From 66-474 sp963771735 (GTDB taxonomy: Bacteria > Pseudomonadota > Gammaproteobacteria > Xanthomonadales > Rhodanobacteraceae): a DNA stretch of 64,000 nucleotides. The stretch spans positions 1,054,001 through 1,118,000 of the forward strand of contig CAVYUN010000002.1 of the NCBI GenBank assembly GCA_963771735.1, in the 5' to 3' direction. The stretch's first letter is position 1, and every line of letters starts with the position of its first letter. Made by a program: the position numbers and the translations under genes. Positions 36,170 through 46,078 of the stretch are shown piece after piece. The notes under the pieces are model-generated. The model did not search any database, was not told the origin of the DNA, and saw only the letters and a list, made by a program, of their open reading frames with translations.

Positions 36170-36393
36170 CCGGCGGTTTCGAGTGATTTCAGACGCTCGA
36201 TCATCGCTTCGACGCGCGTGCGGGCCTGCTCGTTGCGAGCCATCAGGGCTGCGCGTTCACCGGCCATCTGATCGCGCCCACGGCGCAGGCTGGTGTTCTC
36301 TTCGGCCAGTCTGCGCATCCGCTCCAGCGCCGCGTCCAGGGTACGTGACAGGGCGGCAAGCTCTTCTTCGAAATGTCGGGTCTGGGTATCCAT
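36166..36393 (-). CDS. ZapB-like coiled-coil protein (TIGR02449 type)
   Basis: 75 residues, almost entirely coiled coil: FEEELAALSRTLDAALERMRRLAEENTSLRRGRDQMAGERAALMARNEQARTR in heptads. Small proteins of this type precede zapA in Pseudomonas and Xanthomonas and probably bridge ZapA as ZapB does. The gene overlaps zapA by four bases. Confidence 0.85.
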   Translation of the reverse strand: MDTQTRHFEEELAALSRTLDAALERMRRLAEENTSLRRGRDQMAGERAALMARNEQARTRVEAMIERLKSLETAG

Positions 36394-36436
36394 GGCTGCC
36401 GACTATAAGGCAAAAGCCGATGCGTGGCATGTCCCG

Positions 36437-39400
36437 TCAGGTCAAGTTGACGCTGGTGGCTGCCTTGCGGTCCATGAATTCAAGGCAGGCGTCGGCAGTC
36501 AGGGGCCGCGAGAACCAGTAACCCTGGATTTCGTCGCAGTGCTGGGCACGCAGAAAGTCGAGTTGCTCGGCAGTCTCCACGCCTTCGGCCACCACCTTGA
36601 GCTGCAACGAATGTGCCATCGTGATGATCGTGGAGGTGATCGCCGCGTCGTCCGGATCGGTGGTGACGTCACCGACGAACTCCTGATCGATCTTGAGGGT
36701 GTCGATGGGCAGCCGCTTGAGGTAGGCAAGCGAGGAGTAGCCGGTGCCGAAATCGTCGATTGCGAGGCGTGCGCCGATCGACTTCAGTTCGCCGAGCAGT
36801 CGCACGGATTGTTCGGCGTTGGCCATGACCATGCTCTCCGTCAGCTCCAGTTCCACCTGATTCGGCGCCACGTCCTGTTCGGCCAGCATGTCGCAGATGT
36901 GCATGGTCAGATCCGGACGATTCAGTTGCGCCGCCGACAGGTTGATGGCCATGGTCAGATGGCGGTGGCCGGCCTCGCGGAAACGGCGCAGGTCCGCGCA
37001 AGCGGTGGAGAATACGTAGGCGCTGATGTCGTGGATCTGGCCGGTTTCCTCGGCCAGCGGGATGAACACGCTGGGAGGGACCTCGCCGAGTTCGCGGTTG
37101 TGCCAGCGCAACAACGCCTCCATGCCGGTGATGCCCGGGGTGCCACGGATCGCCAGCTTGGGCTGATAGACCAGACTCAGCTCCTTGCGCTCCAGCGCCC
37201 GTCGCAGGGCGGTGACCAGCGTTGCGTGGTCGCGCGCGCGCGCGTCCATGCCGGCGTGATAGACGGCCCAGGTGTTGCGGCCGCGGTCCTTGGCCTGGTA
37301 CATCGCGGTATCGGCGCATTTCAGGAGATCTGCCGGGGTCTGGCCGTGGTCGGGATAGAGGGCGATCCCGATCGACGGCGAAATCACCGCTTCCTGGGTG
37401 CTGGTGATCGGTAGCGGGCGCGCGAAGGCCTGGATCAACCGTTGCGCCATTTCCTCGGCCCCGCGCGCGTCGGCCAGGTTTTCCAGCACGACCGTGAACT
37501 CGTCGCCGCCGAGACGCGCGACCACGTCGGTCTCCCGCACGCACTGGCGCAGGCGCGCGCCCGCCGCCTTGAGCGTGCGATCGCCGGTCGTATGGCCAAG
37601 CGAATCGTTGATGTGCTTGAAACGATCCAGGTCGAGGAACAGCAGGCCAACCTTCTGGCCGCTGCGGCGCGCGCTGATCAGGGCAGCTCCCAGGCGCTCG
37701 CCCAGCAGGGCACGGTTCGGCAGGCCTGTCAGGGTGTCGTAGTTGGCGAGGTAGCGCAGTTCCTGTTCGGCGCGCTTGCGGTCGGTGATGTCGGTAAGCA
37801 CGCCGATCATGTGGGTGCGTTGTCCCGAGGCGTCGCACACTTCGTTGAGTTCGACCCAGGACAGGAACTCCTCGCCATCTTTGCGTCGTTGCCACAGTTC
37901 GCCCCGCCAGTGCCCCGTTTCGGCAAGGGTCTGGCGCAGCTGGCTGTAGCTGTCCGGTGCGTGGCGGCTGCCATTGAGGAGGGACGCATCGCGTCCTAGA
38001 ACTTCGTGTTCGGCATAACCGGTCATGCGGGTGAAGGCCGTGTTGACCGAAACGAAGCGAAAATCGAGGTCGGTGACCGTGACGGCCTCGCTCATGTTGC
38101 GGATGACTTCCGACGCGATGCGCCGGTCGCGGTCGGCAGCGCGCAAGGCGCTGATGTCGCGTTCGGTTCCACATATGCGCAGTGGCTTGCCATCGGCGTC
38201 GCGTTCGACCACCCTGCCGCGCGAAATCACCCAGGTCCATTCATTGTCGCGACCGCGCACCCTGTGCTCGACCTCGAAATGCTCGGTATGACCGGCGATG
38301 TGTTCGGCCAATGCGTGGTTGAGATTGGCGAGGTCGTCGGGGTGGACCATCGTGGCGCGCCATTCGTCAGCCTCGACGGACTCCTCGTGGTGACCGCCCG
38401 GCGCGCCTTCCGGGCCGAGGCGCAGGATCGTGCCGCGTTCGAGATTCCAATCCCAGAATTCGTCGCCCGATCCCCACAGCGCTTGACGCAGCCGGCTTTC
38501 GCGCAAGCGCAATTGGCGGCGGTGACGCGCCTGTTCCTGATAATGGCTGCGCCAACCCAGCAGTGCGATGAGGATCAGCAGTGCAAGTGCGGCTGCATAC
38601 ACCACGCGCATCGCCAGGCTCCACCACCATACGATGGGTATGTGGAATTCCAGGCTTGCAGTGTCGCCACGGATACCGTTGCGCAGGATGGATTGCACTT
38701 CCAGACGATAGTCGCCGGGTGCGAGATCGGTGAAGGCAACGGAGTGCTGGTAGGTGGGCCCGATCCAACCCGGATGCTTCGATCCAAGCAATCGGTAGCG
38801 GTAACGGTTGCGGGAGGATGCGGCGTAATCGAGGGTGCTGAATTCGACTTCAACACTGTGGTCTCGGGAACCTAGCGGTATCACCGATGAGGGGGGTGGC
38901 GGCAAACGCACCCTTCCCTCGCCCGTAGAAAATTCCGTAAACACGACCGGGGCCGGCTGGCCGGCCGATTGCAGCTGTGCTGGATCGATGATATCGAAAC
39001 CGTGACCGCCGAACAGCAGGATGCCTTGGTTAGTGCGCAAACAAGCACCTGAATTGTATTCGTTGCCCTGCGTTCCATCCGCGGTCCCGAAGCTACGGAC
39101 CGAACCTGTTTTCGGGTCGAGCCGACCAAGCCCGAGATTGGTGCTGAACCAGATATTCCCGCCGGCGTCCTCGAGCATGCAGTCGATGGTGATATCGGGC
39201 AGGCCATCATCGAGCCCGTAACGCTTGAATTCAGCACCGCCAGAATTGATGTGCTCAAGTCGGCTGATCCCGGAAAAAGTTCCAACCCAGATCCGACCTT
39301 GCCGATCGACCAGCAGGCTGGCCACCGTACGCCCAGCAAGCGAGCGGTTGTTTCCAGGGATTTCCTTGAAGGTGCGAACCTTTCCGGTCGCCGGATTGAC

Positions 39401-41089
39401 CATCGATACGCCGTTAGACGTTCCGGCCCAAATGTTGCCCCCGCGATCTTGGCTGATCACCACGACATTGTTGTCGCTGAGGCCAGTGGTGATCCCAAAG
39501 TGCTGTACCGGGCGTCCTTCATGATAGTGGGTCAGCCCCCTCCCATAAGGTGCGACCCAGAGGTCGCCGTTATTGGCGCGGAATAGGGCACGCACGGGAA
39601 CGGTTGCTGGTTTGCCGTCAAGTTGAGCGAAATCGATTGTCCCGGTCACTGGATCAAGGCGGAGAATGCCGTGGTTGGATGGCATTAGCAGCCTGCCATT
39701 CGCTGCGGGCACGAGATCAAATATCCGGACATCGGGTGAGCTAGCGGATCCAATCGGACGCGTGGAGTTACCTAGCACACCATGGGCGGATGTAGGAGGG
39801 GTGTGTACGGTAGTCGAGGAGGTGTGAACTGCCTCGATCGTTTTGTCCAATGCATTCTTGTAACTGATGATTTTGCGAGTGGAGGGGTCGTAGCGAACCA
39901 AGCCTGGACCGTTCATCGCGATCCAAAATTGCCCGTCGTTCGCCGATTGAAATGCGTACACAAACGTGCGAGCACGCGGGTCGCCACTGAGGTTCAGGAC
40001 AGCCTTGATCGGTCCGTCTTGCGAGCGCGTCCAGACCACGCCCGACGTCAACGTGCCTACCCAGAGAAGGCCGGTTCGATCGACGAACAGGGTCGTGATG
40101 GGGGAATCTGGCAACCCGCCCGAGATACCGAGCGGAGCGGGTTCCACATGGACCGTGCTGCCGTCTTGATCCAGCCGGATCAAGCTGTGATCGGTCAGTG
40201 CGAGCCATATCCGACCGGCGTGATCCGCCACCACGGATACGACACCGGCATTATCGGCAGGTTGCCAAACAGAGTTTATCGCGCCGTTTTTGCGGTCGAT
40301 GTTTGCCAGGCCGGCTGCGTTACCGAGCAACAGGTGCCCGCTCGGGGTACAGATGAGCGCGCTGATCGTCTGGCCTGTCGAAGCAAGAACGTGCCCATCG
40401 CCTTTGGCAGGGTTCACGGCAATCACATCGTCGCCGGCGCTGGCATAGACCATGCCATCATCACAGCGAGTCATGGATTGCGCCCACGCCGGCGAGCCCT
40501 GAGGTTCTGTCCATAGGGATTTCAGCGAGGGATGTGTATTCCCGCCGGTCAATACGTCCACGCCATGCGAGCTACCGACCAGCACGTCTCCATTGGGGAG
40601 ATTCAGCAGGCTGGTGACAGGCGTGTCCTTGCGCTGCACGGTTGGTGGTAGCGGCAGGGTGCGCTTGTCGGCCGGATCGAACAGGATCAGGCCCCCATTT
40701 GTCGAGCCGACCCAGAGGGTGCCATGCCCGGCATCGGCCAGCGAGGTCACCAGATAATCGTCGGGCAGACTGTCGGCGCGGTTCGGGTCATGTGTGTAGC
40801 GGACGAGGTTGTAGCCGTCGTAGCGGAACAACCCTCCTTGTGTGGCGAACCACATGAATCCGGTGTGGTCCTGGAAAATCAGGGAAACCGAGTTCTGCGT
40901 CAGGCCATTGCGGTCGTCGAGCTGCTGAAAATGGAAATTGCGCTGATACGCCTGCCACGTCGTTTGCGTGGGGGCGGCGGAGGCCGGCATGTCGGCACGG
41001 GCATGAGCCGGCGGCGCCGTCGCCAACCAACAACACGCCGCCATGAATCCCAGCGTCATGCCAAGACGTCTGGATCGCTGGATGGTCAC
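36437..41089 (-). CDS. Propeller sensor protein with PAS, GGDEF and EAL domains
   Basis: About 1550 residues. A signal peptide (LGFMAACCWLATAPPAHA) leads to a very long periplasmic region of two-component-regulator propeller repeats (RFDDRNGLTQNSVSLIFQ-like blocks such as LTQNSVSLIFQDHTGFMWF, recurring IWVGT and DLWVA), then a Y_Y_Y domain (about 730-796), one membrane segment (about 820-848), two PAS domains (about 870-1105), GGDEF (GGDEF near 1193, with the inhibitory RETD site five residues before) and EAL (EALLRW near 1324, IDDFGTGYSSL, LELTES). Both catalytic sites look intact, so it may make and break cyclic-di-GMP. Start: GTG 41089 or ATG 41059; both give a signal peptide. It separates zapB-zapA from ygfB-pepP. 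The stimulus is unknown. Confidence 0.93.
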   Translation of the reverse strand: MTIQRSRRLGMTLGFMAACCWLATAPPAHARADMPASAAPTQTTWQAYQRNFHFQQLDDRNGLTQNSVSLIFQDHTGFMWFATQGGLFRYDGYNLVRYTHDPNRADSLPDDYLVTSLADAGHGTLWVGSTNGGLILFDPADKRTLPLPPTVQRKDTPVTSLLNLPNGDVLVGSSHGVDVLTGGNTHPSLKSLWTEPQGSPAWAQSMTRCDDGMVYASAGDDVIAVNPAKGDGHVLASTGQTISALICTPSGHLLLGNAAGLANIDRKNGAINSVWQPADNAGVVSVVADHAGRIWLALTDHSLIRLDQDGSTVHVEPAPLGISGGLPDSPITTLFVDRTGLLWVGTLTSGVVWTRSQDGPIKAVLNLSGDPRARTFVYAFQSANDGQFWIAMNGPGLVRYDPSTRKIISYKNALDKTIEAVHTSSTTVHTPPTSAHGVLGNSTRPIGSASSPDVRIFDLVPAANGRLLMPSNHGILRLDPVTGTIDFAQLDGKPATVPVRALFRANNGDLWVAPYGRGLTHYHEGRPVQHFGITTGLSDNNVVVISQDRGGNIWAGTSNGVSMVNPATGKVRTFKEIPGNNRSLAGRTVASLLVDRQGRIWVGTFSGISRLEHINSGGAEFKRYGLDDGLPDITIDCMLEDAGGNIWFSTNLGLGRLDPKTGSVRSFGTADGTQGNEYNSGACLRTNQGILLFGGHGFDIIDPAQLQSAGQPAPVVFTEFSTGEGRVRLPPPPSSVIPLGSRDHSVEVEFSTLDYAASSRNRYRYRLLGSKHPGWIGPTYQHSVAFTDLAPGDYRLEVQSILRNGIRGDTASLEFHIPIVWWWSLAMRVVYAAALALLILIALLGWRSHYQEQARHRRQLRLRESRLRQALWGSGDEFWDWNLERGTILRLGPEGAPGGHHEESVEADEWRATMVHPDDLANLNHALAEHIAGHTEHFEVEHRVRGRDNEWTWVISRGRVVERDADGKPLRICGTERDISALRAADRDRRIASEVIRNMSEAVTVTDLDFRFVSVNTAFTRMTGYAEHEVLGRDASLLNGSRHAPDSYSQLRQTLAETGHWRGELWQRRKDGEEFLSWVELNEVCDASGQRTHMIGVLTDITDRKRAEQELRYLANYDTLTGLPNRALLGERLGAALISARRSGQKVGLLFLDLDRFKHINDSLGHTTGDRTLKAAGARLRQCVRETDVVARLGGDEFTVVLENLADARGAEEMAQRLIQAFARPLPITSTQEAVISPSIGIALYPDHGQTPADLLKCADTAMYQAKDRGRNTWAVYHAGMDARARDHATLVTALRRALERKELSLVYQPKLAIRGTPGITGMEALLRWHNRELGEVPPSVFIPLAEETGQIHDISAYVFSTACADLRRFREAGHRHLTMAINLSAAQLNRPDLTMHICDMLAEQDVAPNQVELELTESMVMANAEQSVRLLGELKSIGARLAIDDFGTGYSSLAYLKRLPIDTLKIDQEFVGDVTTDPDDAAITSTIITMAHSLQLKVVAEGVETAEQLDFLRAQHCDEIQGYWFSRPLTADACLEFMDRKAATSVNLT

Positions 41090-41312
41090 GGATGATCCCG
41101 TGTGACAGGACTCATGGCGGTGGTTTATGGCCCCTGTGAATGCGTGGCCGACTTTGCCTGGCCTCCATGGATGGCCGGAAACGCCGGATTCAGCGCCAAG
41201 TTTACTCAAACCGCCATGCCGCGTCGTGGGCGTGAAGTCCTGGCGGGAGCGATGCCTTAAAATCAGACAAGGAACCAACAGGGCAGTCGGACGATGCGGT
41301 GCCAAGCCTGAC

Positions 41313-41840
41313 ATGGCGACGGACAATTACGCGAAATGGAGCGCGGCGCTCACGCAGGCGAAGCTTGGTGTTGCGCCTGCCGAATTGCATGGGTCGATCA
41401 CGGGATTTCTGTGCGCCGGACATGGGGGTCGTCCTCCCGAGTTGCTGGCTTCCCTCGCCCTGGAATGCGGCATCGCCGATGGCAACGCCAGCATTGACCT
41501 GGAATCCTTGCTGGACCATGCCGCCGCCGGTGTCGCTGGCCGCTTGCGTTCGCACGAACCGGTCGAACTGCTGTTGCCCGATGCACCATTGGGGACAAGG
41601 GCGAATGCGGTCGTGGATTGGTGCCGGGGTTTTCTGGGGGGATTGGGGTTGAGCGGCGTTTTGACCGAATCCGGTCCAACGGACGAAGTGCATGAGTTGC
41701 TGGCCGATTTCGGCCGTATTGCAGCCATGCCACTCGAGTGCGGTGACGATGACGAAAAGGCGCTCGACGAGCTGCTGGATTTCGTCTGCAACGGCGTTGC
41801 GCAGTTGCATGCGACATTGGCTTTGGTGGCGCGCCCGTGA
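41313..41840 (+). CDS. ygfB: YgfB/UPF0149 family protein
   Basis: 175 residues, helical: LHGSITGFLCAGHGG near the N-terminus, WCRGFLGGLGLSG in the middle, and ELLDFVCNGVAQLHATLA at the end, the three family blocks. In Pseudomonas aeruginosa YgfB influences AmpC expression through the AlpA pathway; here the function is unproven. It precedes pepP with a four-base overlap, the conserved order. ATG 41313. Confidence 0.9.
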   Translation: MATDNYAKWSAALTQAKLGVAPAELHGSITGFLCAGHGGRPPELLASLALECGIADGNASIDLESLLDHAAAGVAGRLRSHEPVELLLPDAPLGTRANAVVDWCRGFLGGLGLSGVLTESGPTDEVHELLADFGRIAAMPLECGDDDEKALDELLDFVCNGVAQLHATLALVARP

Positions 41841-43141
41841 TTTCCGCCGCCGAGTTTGCACGCCGCCGCCGCGAACTGATGCGGATGGCCGGCGATGGCG
41901 CCGCGCTGGTCGTGGCGGCCGCACCGCGACGGATGCGCAATGCCGATGCGGCGTGGCCATACCGGCAGGATTCCGACTTCCACTATCTCACCGGGTTCCC
42001 CGAGCCGGACGCGGTGCTGGCGTTGTTGCCTGGGCGCGGCAAAGGCGAGGTCGTGTTGTTCTGTCGTGAGCGCGACCCCGAGCACGAGCGCATCGAAGGC
42101 GCGCGTGTCGGCCCCGACGATGCGGTCACACGTTACGGTGTCGACGACGCATTCCCGGTCGAGGACATCGATGACATCCTGCCCGGAATGCTCGAAGGCC
42201 GCGCGCGCCTGTATTGCCACTTCGGGCGCGAAAACGAATTCGATGCGCACTTGCTGCGTTGGCTGCGGCGACTGCGCAGCAGCCGGGGTGGTGCGGTCGT
42301 GCCGCGGGAATTCGTGGCGCTGGGGCACCTTCTGCACGAGCTGCGCCTGTACAAATCTCCGGCCGAACTGGCGTTGATGCGGCGCGCCGCCCGGATCGCC
42401 GCCGAGGCGCAGCGTGCTGCGCTGCGCGTGGCACGGCCGGGTGCCGTCGAATACGAGGTCGAAGCCGCGTTGTTGCATGCGATGCGCGCACAGGGTGCGG
42501 TGCCCTCGTACCCACCCACGGTCGCCGCCGGAGTCAATACCTGCGTGATGCACTACACCGCCAATCGCGGCAAGCTGGGACGCGGAGACCTGCTGTTGAT
42601 CGATGCCGGTGCGGAACTGGAATGCTATGCCTCGGACATCACCCGCACCTGGCCGATCGGTGGGCGTTTTTCGCGCGAGCAACGGGCGTTGTACGACATC
42701 GTTGCCGAAGCCCAGCAGGCCGCGATCGCCGAGGTACGTGTGGGTCGTGCGTTCACCGCCGCACACGATGCGGCGACGCGCGTCATCGTCAGGGGCTTGT
42801 GTTCCCTGAAACTGCTGGCGGGCGGAACGCGCGCGGTCATGAAATCGGGCGAACACAAGCGTTTCTTTCCGCACAAGACCGGCCACTGGATCGGCCTCGA
42901 TGTGCACGATGTCGGCGATTATCGCGTGGACGACGAGCCGCGGATGCTCGAGCAGGGTATGGTGGCCACGGTGGAGCCCGGTATCTATGTCCCCACGGAC
43001 GACACCACCGTGCCTGAAAAGTGGCGTGGCCTGGGAATCCGCATCGAAGACGATGTGGCGGTCACGCCACGGGGCAACGAGGTGCTTACGGCCGGGTTGC
43101 CTAAGGATCTCGATACCGTACAGGCGCTCTGCGCCGCCTGA
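41837..43141 (+). CDS. pepP: Xaa-Pro aminopeptidase
   Basis: Removes N-terminal residues preceding proline. 434 residues: N-terminal creatinase-like domain (FHYLTGFPEPDAVLALLPG), then the pita-bread domain with metal ligands in LLIDAGAELECYASDITRTWP (two Asp), GHWIGLDVHDVG (His), ATVEPGIYV (Glu) and IRIEDDVAVT (Glu). GTG 41837 overlaps the ygfB stop (GTGA). No ubiH or visC follows, unlike E. coli. Confidence 0.95.
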   Translation: MISAAEFARRRRELMRMAGDGAALVVAAAPRRMRNADAAWPYRQDSDFHYLTGFPEPDAVLALLPGRGKGEVVLFCRERDPEHERIEGARVGPDDAVTRYGVDDAFPVEDIDDILPGMLEGRARLYCHFGRENEFDAHLLRWLRRLRSSRGGAVVPREFVALGHLLHELRLYKSPAELALMRRAARIAAEAQRAALRVARPGAVEYEVEAALLHAMRAQGAVPSYPPTVAAGVNTCVMHYTANRGKLGRGDLLLIDAGAELECYASDITRTWPIGGRFSREQRALYDIVAEAQQAAIAEVRVGRAFTAAHDAATRVIVRGLCSLKLLAGGTRAVMKSGEHKRFFPHKTGHWIGLDVHDVGDYRVDDEPRMLEQGMVATVEPGIYVPTDDTTVPEKWRGLGIRIEDDVAVTPRGNEVLTAGLPKDLDTVQALCAA

Positions 43142-43252
43142 TGTCTTTCGGTTGCGTGCGGCCGGCGCTGCGCAATTGGTGTATGGTGCGCGCACCAAAC
43201 CGGCCGCGACATGTGCCGGCTCCTCACGTACACCTTTCACGGGAGAACCAGC

Positions 43253-43666
43253 ATGGCCGGCAGCAACTCCTGGACCAAGGCGGCACCGTACCTGTTGAGC
43301 ATCCTGCGTATCGTCGCGGCATTCCTGTTCATGCAGCACGGCGCCGAGAAATTGTTCGGCGTGCCCGGTGGATCGTTCGAACTGATTTCGTCGGCCAAAT
43401 TGTTCACGCTGGTGCCCGGCCTGGCAGGCATCCTGGAATTCGGCGGCGGATTCCTGTTGCTGATCGGCCTGTTTTCACGCCCGATCGCATTCATCCTGTC
43501 CGGCGAGATGGCGTTCGCCTATTTCATGGCGCACTTTCCGCATAACCACGTGTTTCCGATCTTGAACGGCGGTGACTTGGCGGTGCTGTTCTGCTTCACG
43601 TTCCTGTACATCTCCGCGACGGGTCCCGGCCCCTGGAGCGTGGATCGCGCGCGCGGTCGCGCCTGA
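43253..43666 (+). CDS. DoxX family membrane protein
   Basis: 137 residues with four membrane segments: LLSILRIVAAFLFMQHGAEKLFG, LVPGLAGILEFGGGFLLLIGL, AFILSGEMAFAYFMAH and LAVLFCFTFLYISATG. The MQHGAEKLFG and LEFGGGFLLLIGLF blocks are typical of DoxX/DoxD relatives. The function is unclear; some members associate with thiol redox balance. ATG 43253 follows GGGAGAA. Confidence 0.87.
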   Translation: MAGSNSWTKAAPYLLSILRIVAAFLFMQHGAEKLFGVPGGSFELISSAKLFTLVPGLAGILEFGGGFLLLIGLFSRPIAFILSGEMAFAYFMAHFPHNHVFPILNGGDLAVLFCFTFLYISATGPGPWSVDRARGRA

Positions 43667-43687
43667 TGCTGTTCGAGGGAAGCGATC

Positions 43688-44071
43688 ATGCACCACAGCC
43701 GTCTGTGCAGTTTCATCATCGATTGCAGGACTGATGACCTTGCCGAAGCGGCGCGCTTCTGGTCCGCGGCACTGGGCCGGCCCTTGAAGAAGGGTGCCGA
43801 TGCCGGAGACGGCAAGTACGTCGGTCTGGCGATGCATGACGACGAGCCGTTGGTGGAAGTGCAAAAAGTCGATCACGTGAGCCGCGTGCATCTCGACATC
43901 GAGACCGACGACATCGAAGCCGAGGTTCGGCGGCTGGAAGCGCTGGGTGCGAAACGCATCGCCGCGATCAGGACCTGGGTGGTGATGGAAGCGCCGACCG
44001 GGCAGCGTTTCTGCGTGATCCGGCCCCAGCACGATGGCCGGCTCGGGCCGCATGCCAACATCTGGGAATGA
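43688..44071 (+). CDS. VOC-superfamily (glyoxalase-like) protein
   Basis: 127 residues. A glyoxalase-like fold is suggested by FIIDCRTDDLAEAARFWSAALGR, HLDIETDDIEAEVRRLEALGAKRI, and the C-terminal MEAPTGQRFCVIRP. Probable metal ligands lie at the His of VHLDIE and nearby acidic residues. The substrate cannot be predicted. It starts 21 bases after doxX and may be cotranscribed. Confidence 0.82.
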   Translation: MHHSRLCSFIIDCRTDDLAEAARFWSAALGRPLKKGADAGDGKYVGLAMHDDEPLVEVQKVDHVSRVHLDIETDDIEAEVRRLEALGAKRIAAIRTWVVMEAPTGQRFCVIRPQHDGRLGPHANIWE

Positions 44072-44187
44072 CCCCTCGGGTTCCGCGAAAAGCCCGGCCA
44101 TGGCAGGCCGTTCCAATGTCGGCAATGCGCCAAGCGATATGGAATCGACGCGCTTCGAGAAACAGCGATCACGGATGATCGCAAGAA

Positions 44188-46035
44188 TCAGTGGTTGAAC
44201 ACCACGTTCACCATCACCAGCGTCACCACCAGCATCAGCACGGTGAGTCCGGCGCCCACGCGTATGAAATCGCGCTGCTTGTAACCACCGGGACCGGCCA
44301 CCACCAGGATGGTCGGGCTGGCGCCGGGAATCATGAAGGTGTTGGAGACCGACAGCGCGACCAGGATCGCGTAGACACTGGGGTTGCCGCCCGACGCCAG
44401 CGCGATGTTGATGGCCATCGGCACCATCATCACCGCGGTGCCGACGTGCGAGATGACTTGCGAGAACAGCAGCGCCATGATCGCGATGCAGGTCTGCAGG
44501 GCCCACTGCGGCATGTGCCCGGTGTGCGCGATGATTTCCTGAGCGAGCCACGCGGCGGTGCCGGTGGAATCCATCGCTGCGCCGAGCGGAATCAGGCTGG
44601 CCATCACGAAGATGGTTTTCCAGTTGATCGCGCCGTAGGCCTCGTCCATGTTCAGGACGCCGGCCAGCAACATGCCGATCGCGCCGGTCATCATCGCCAC
44701 CGACAACTTCAGATCGGTGAACAGGCCGAGCCCCATCGCCAGCGCGAAGAACATCAGGGCGAAACGGATCTTGCCGGGGCGCTGCTCTTCGAAACTCGGA
44801 ATGTCGGTGACCGGAACCAGATCGCGGCTTTCCGCGGCCAGGGCAAGGTCGCGCCAGTAGCTGTGCAGCACCAGCGAGTCGCCTGCGCGCAAGGTGACCT
44901 TGCGCACATCCTCGCCACGGGTTACCTCGTCGCCATGGTTCACCGCCAGTACCGAAATGCCGTAGCGCTTGCGCAGCCGCAACTCACCGACTTGCTGCTT
45001 GATGAATTTCGAGCTGGGGGGGATCACGGCCTCGGAGATGCCCGCACGGGTCGGGTTGAACATGTCGGCCAGCGCCTGGATGCGATTGCCGGTCCGGCAT
45101 TGCAACGCCTGCGCGAATGCGTTGACGTCGGAGCGCGGCCCGAGCACGCCCAGCACGGTGCCGACCCAGATCATCTGGTCCGAAGGCGGTGCAAGCCGTG
45201 CGTCGTTGCCGTTCTTGATGGCCAGGATCAGGGGTGCCTTGTCCAGGGTTTCGGCTTCGCCGATGCTCATGCCCACGAGCGGGCTGTCGGCGGTCACGGT
45301 GAGCTCGATCACTTCGCCGGCGATCCCGTAGGTGTCGGCGAAGTAACTCTCGGTGCGGCCCGGCGTAACCTTTGGTTTGTCGTCGTCGTCCGGCAGCAGT
45401 CGCCTGGTAAAGAACGCGAAATAGGCGAGTCCGACCAGCAGCAGAGGAATGCCGATCGGCGTGATGGAGAAAAGCGAGTAAGGCTGGATGGTCTGCGCGC
45501 CCGGCGGCAAGTTGCGGTCGGCACTGGCGATGAGATCGTTGAGCAGGATCAGCGGCGAGTTGGAAATCAACGTCATGCTGGTGCCGCACAGGATGCAGGC
45601 GGCCAGCGGTAGCAGCAGACGTTTGAGGGGGATGCCGGTGCGTGCAGAGATGCGGCTGGCCACGGGCAGGAACAACGCGGCCAGGGCCTGACTCTGGATG
45701 ATCGAGGACAGGCTGCCGGCCATCGTGTTGATGATCAGCGAGACGCGGTTCTCCACGCCCCCGGCCATCCGCAGGATGGAATTGGCCATCCTGGCGAATA
45801 CCCCGGTGCGATCCAGCCCGGCGCCCATGATCATCACGCCCATCAGCGCCAGCACTGCGTTGGAGGCAAAACCGTCGAACAAACGGTCAACCGGCATCAG
45901 TCCGGTAATGCCGATGACTACCAGCACCAGCAATGCGACGATGTCGGCGCGCACCCATTCGAGGATCAACATGACCACGGTAAAACCGACCAGCCCGAGC
46001 ACCAGCATCATGTCGGGGGTGAGGGTCAGCTCCAT
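44188..46035 (-). CDS. SLC13-family transporter with TrkA-C domains
   Basis: 615 residues. Membrane segments at both ends flank a soluble centre (about 220-400) containing two TrkA-C domains (VTADSPLVGMSIGEAETLDKAPLILAI and SSKFIKQQVGELRLRKRYGISVLAVN). This is the SLC13-permease/RCK-C layout, usually an anion (sulfate or dicarboxylate) symporter; the substrate here is not predictable. The fragments GTSMTLISNSPLILLND and NTFMIPGASPTI are family signatures in the helical hairpins. ATG 46035. It is followed by no partner gene. Confidence 0.87.
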   Translation of the reverse strand: MELTLTPDMMLVLGLVGFTVVMLILEWVRADIVALLVLVVIGITGLMPVDRLFDGFASNAVLALMGVMIMGAGLDRTGVFARMANSILRMAGGVENRVSLIINTMAGSLSSIIQSQALAALFLPVASRISARTGIPLKRLLLPLAACILCGTSMTLISNSPLILLNDLIASADRNLPPGAQTIQPYSLFSITPIGIPLLLVGLAYFAFFTRRLLPDDDDKPKVTPGRTESYFADTYGIAGEVIELTVTADSPLVGMSIGEAETLDKAPLILAIKNGNDARLAPPSDQMIWVGTVLGVLGPRSDVNAFAQALQCRTGNRIQALADMFNPTRAGISEAVIPPSSKFIKQQVGELRLRKRYGISVLAVNHGDEVTRGEDVRKVTLRAGDSLVLHSYWRDLALAAESRDLVPVTDIPSFEEQRPGKIRFALMFFALAMGLGLFTDLKLSVAMMTGAIGMLLAGVLNMDEAYGAINWKTIFVMASLIPLGAAMDSTGTAAWLAQEIIAHTGHMPQWALQTCIAIMALLFSQVISHVGTAVMMVPMAINIALASGGNPSVYAILVALSVSNTFMIPGASPTILVVAGPGGYKQRDFIRVGAGLTVLMLVVTLVMVNVVFNH

Positions 46036-46078
46036 CGTTATCGTGGATCCGTCAGGTCAGCAGGCGCGGGTTATCGAA

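Noticed and set aside
41327..43339. Open frame of 670 codons antisense to ygfB and pepP
   Set aside because: Same explanation; both forward genes have full family motifs.
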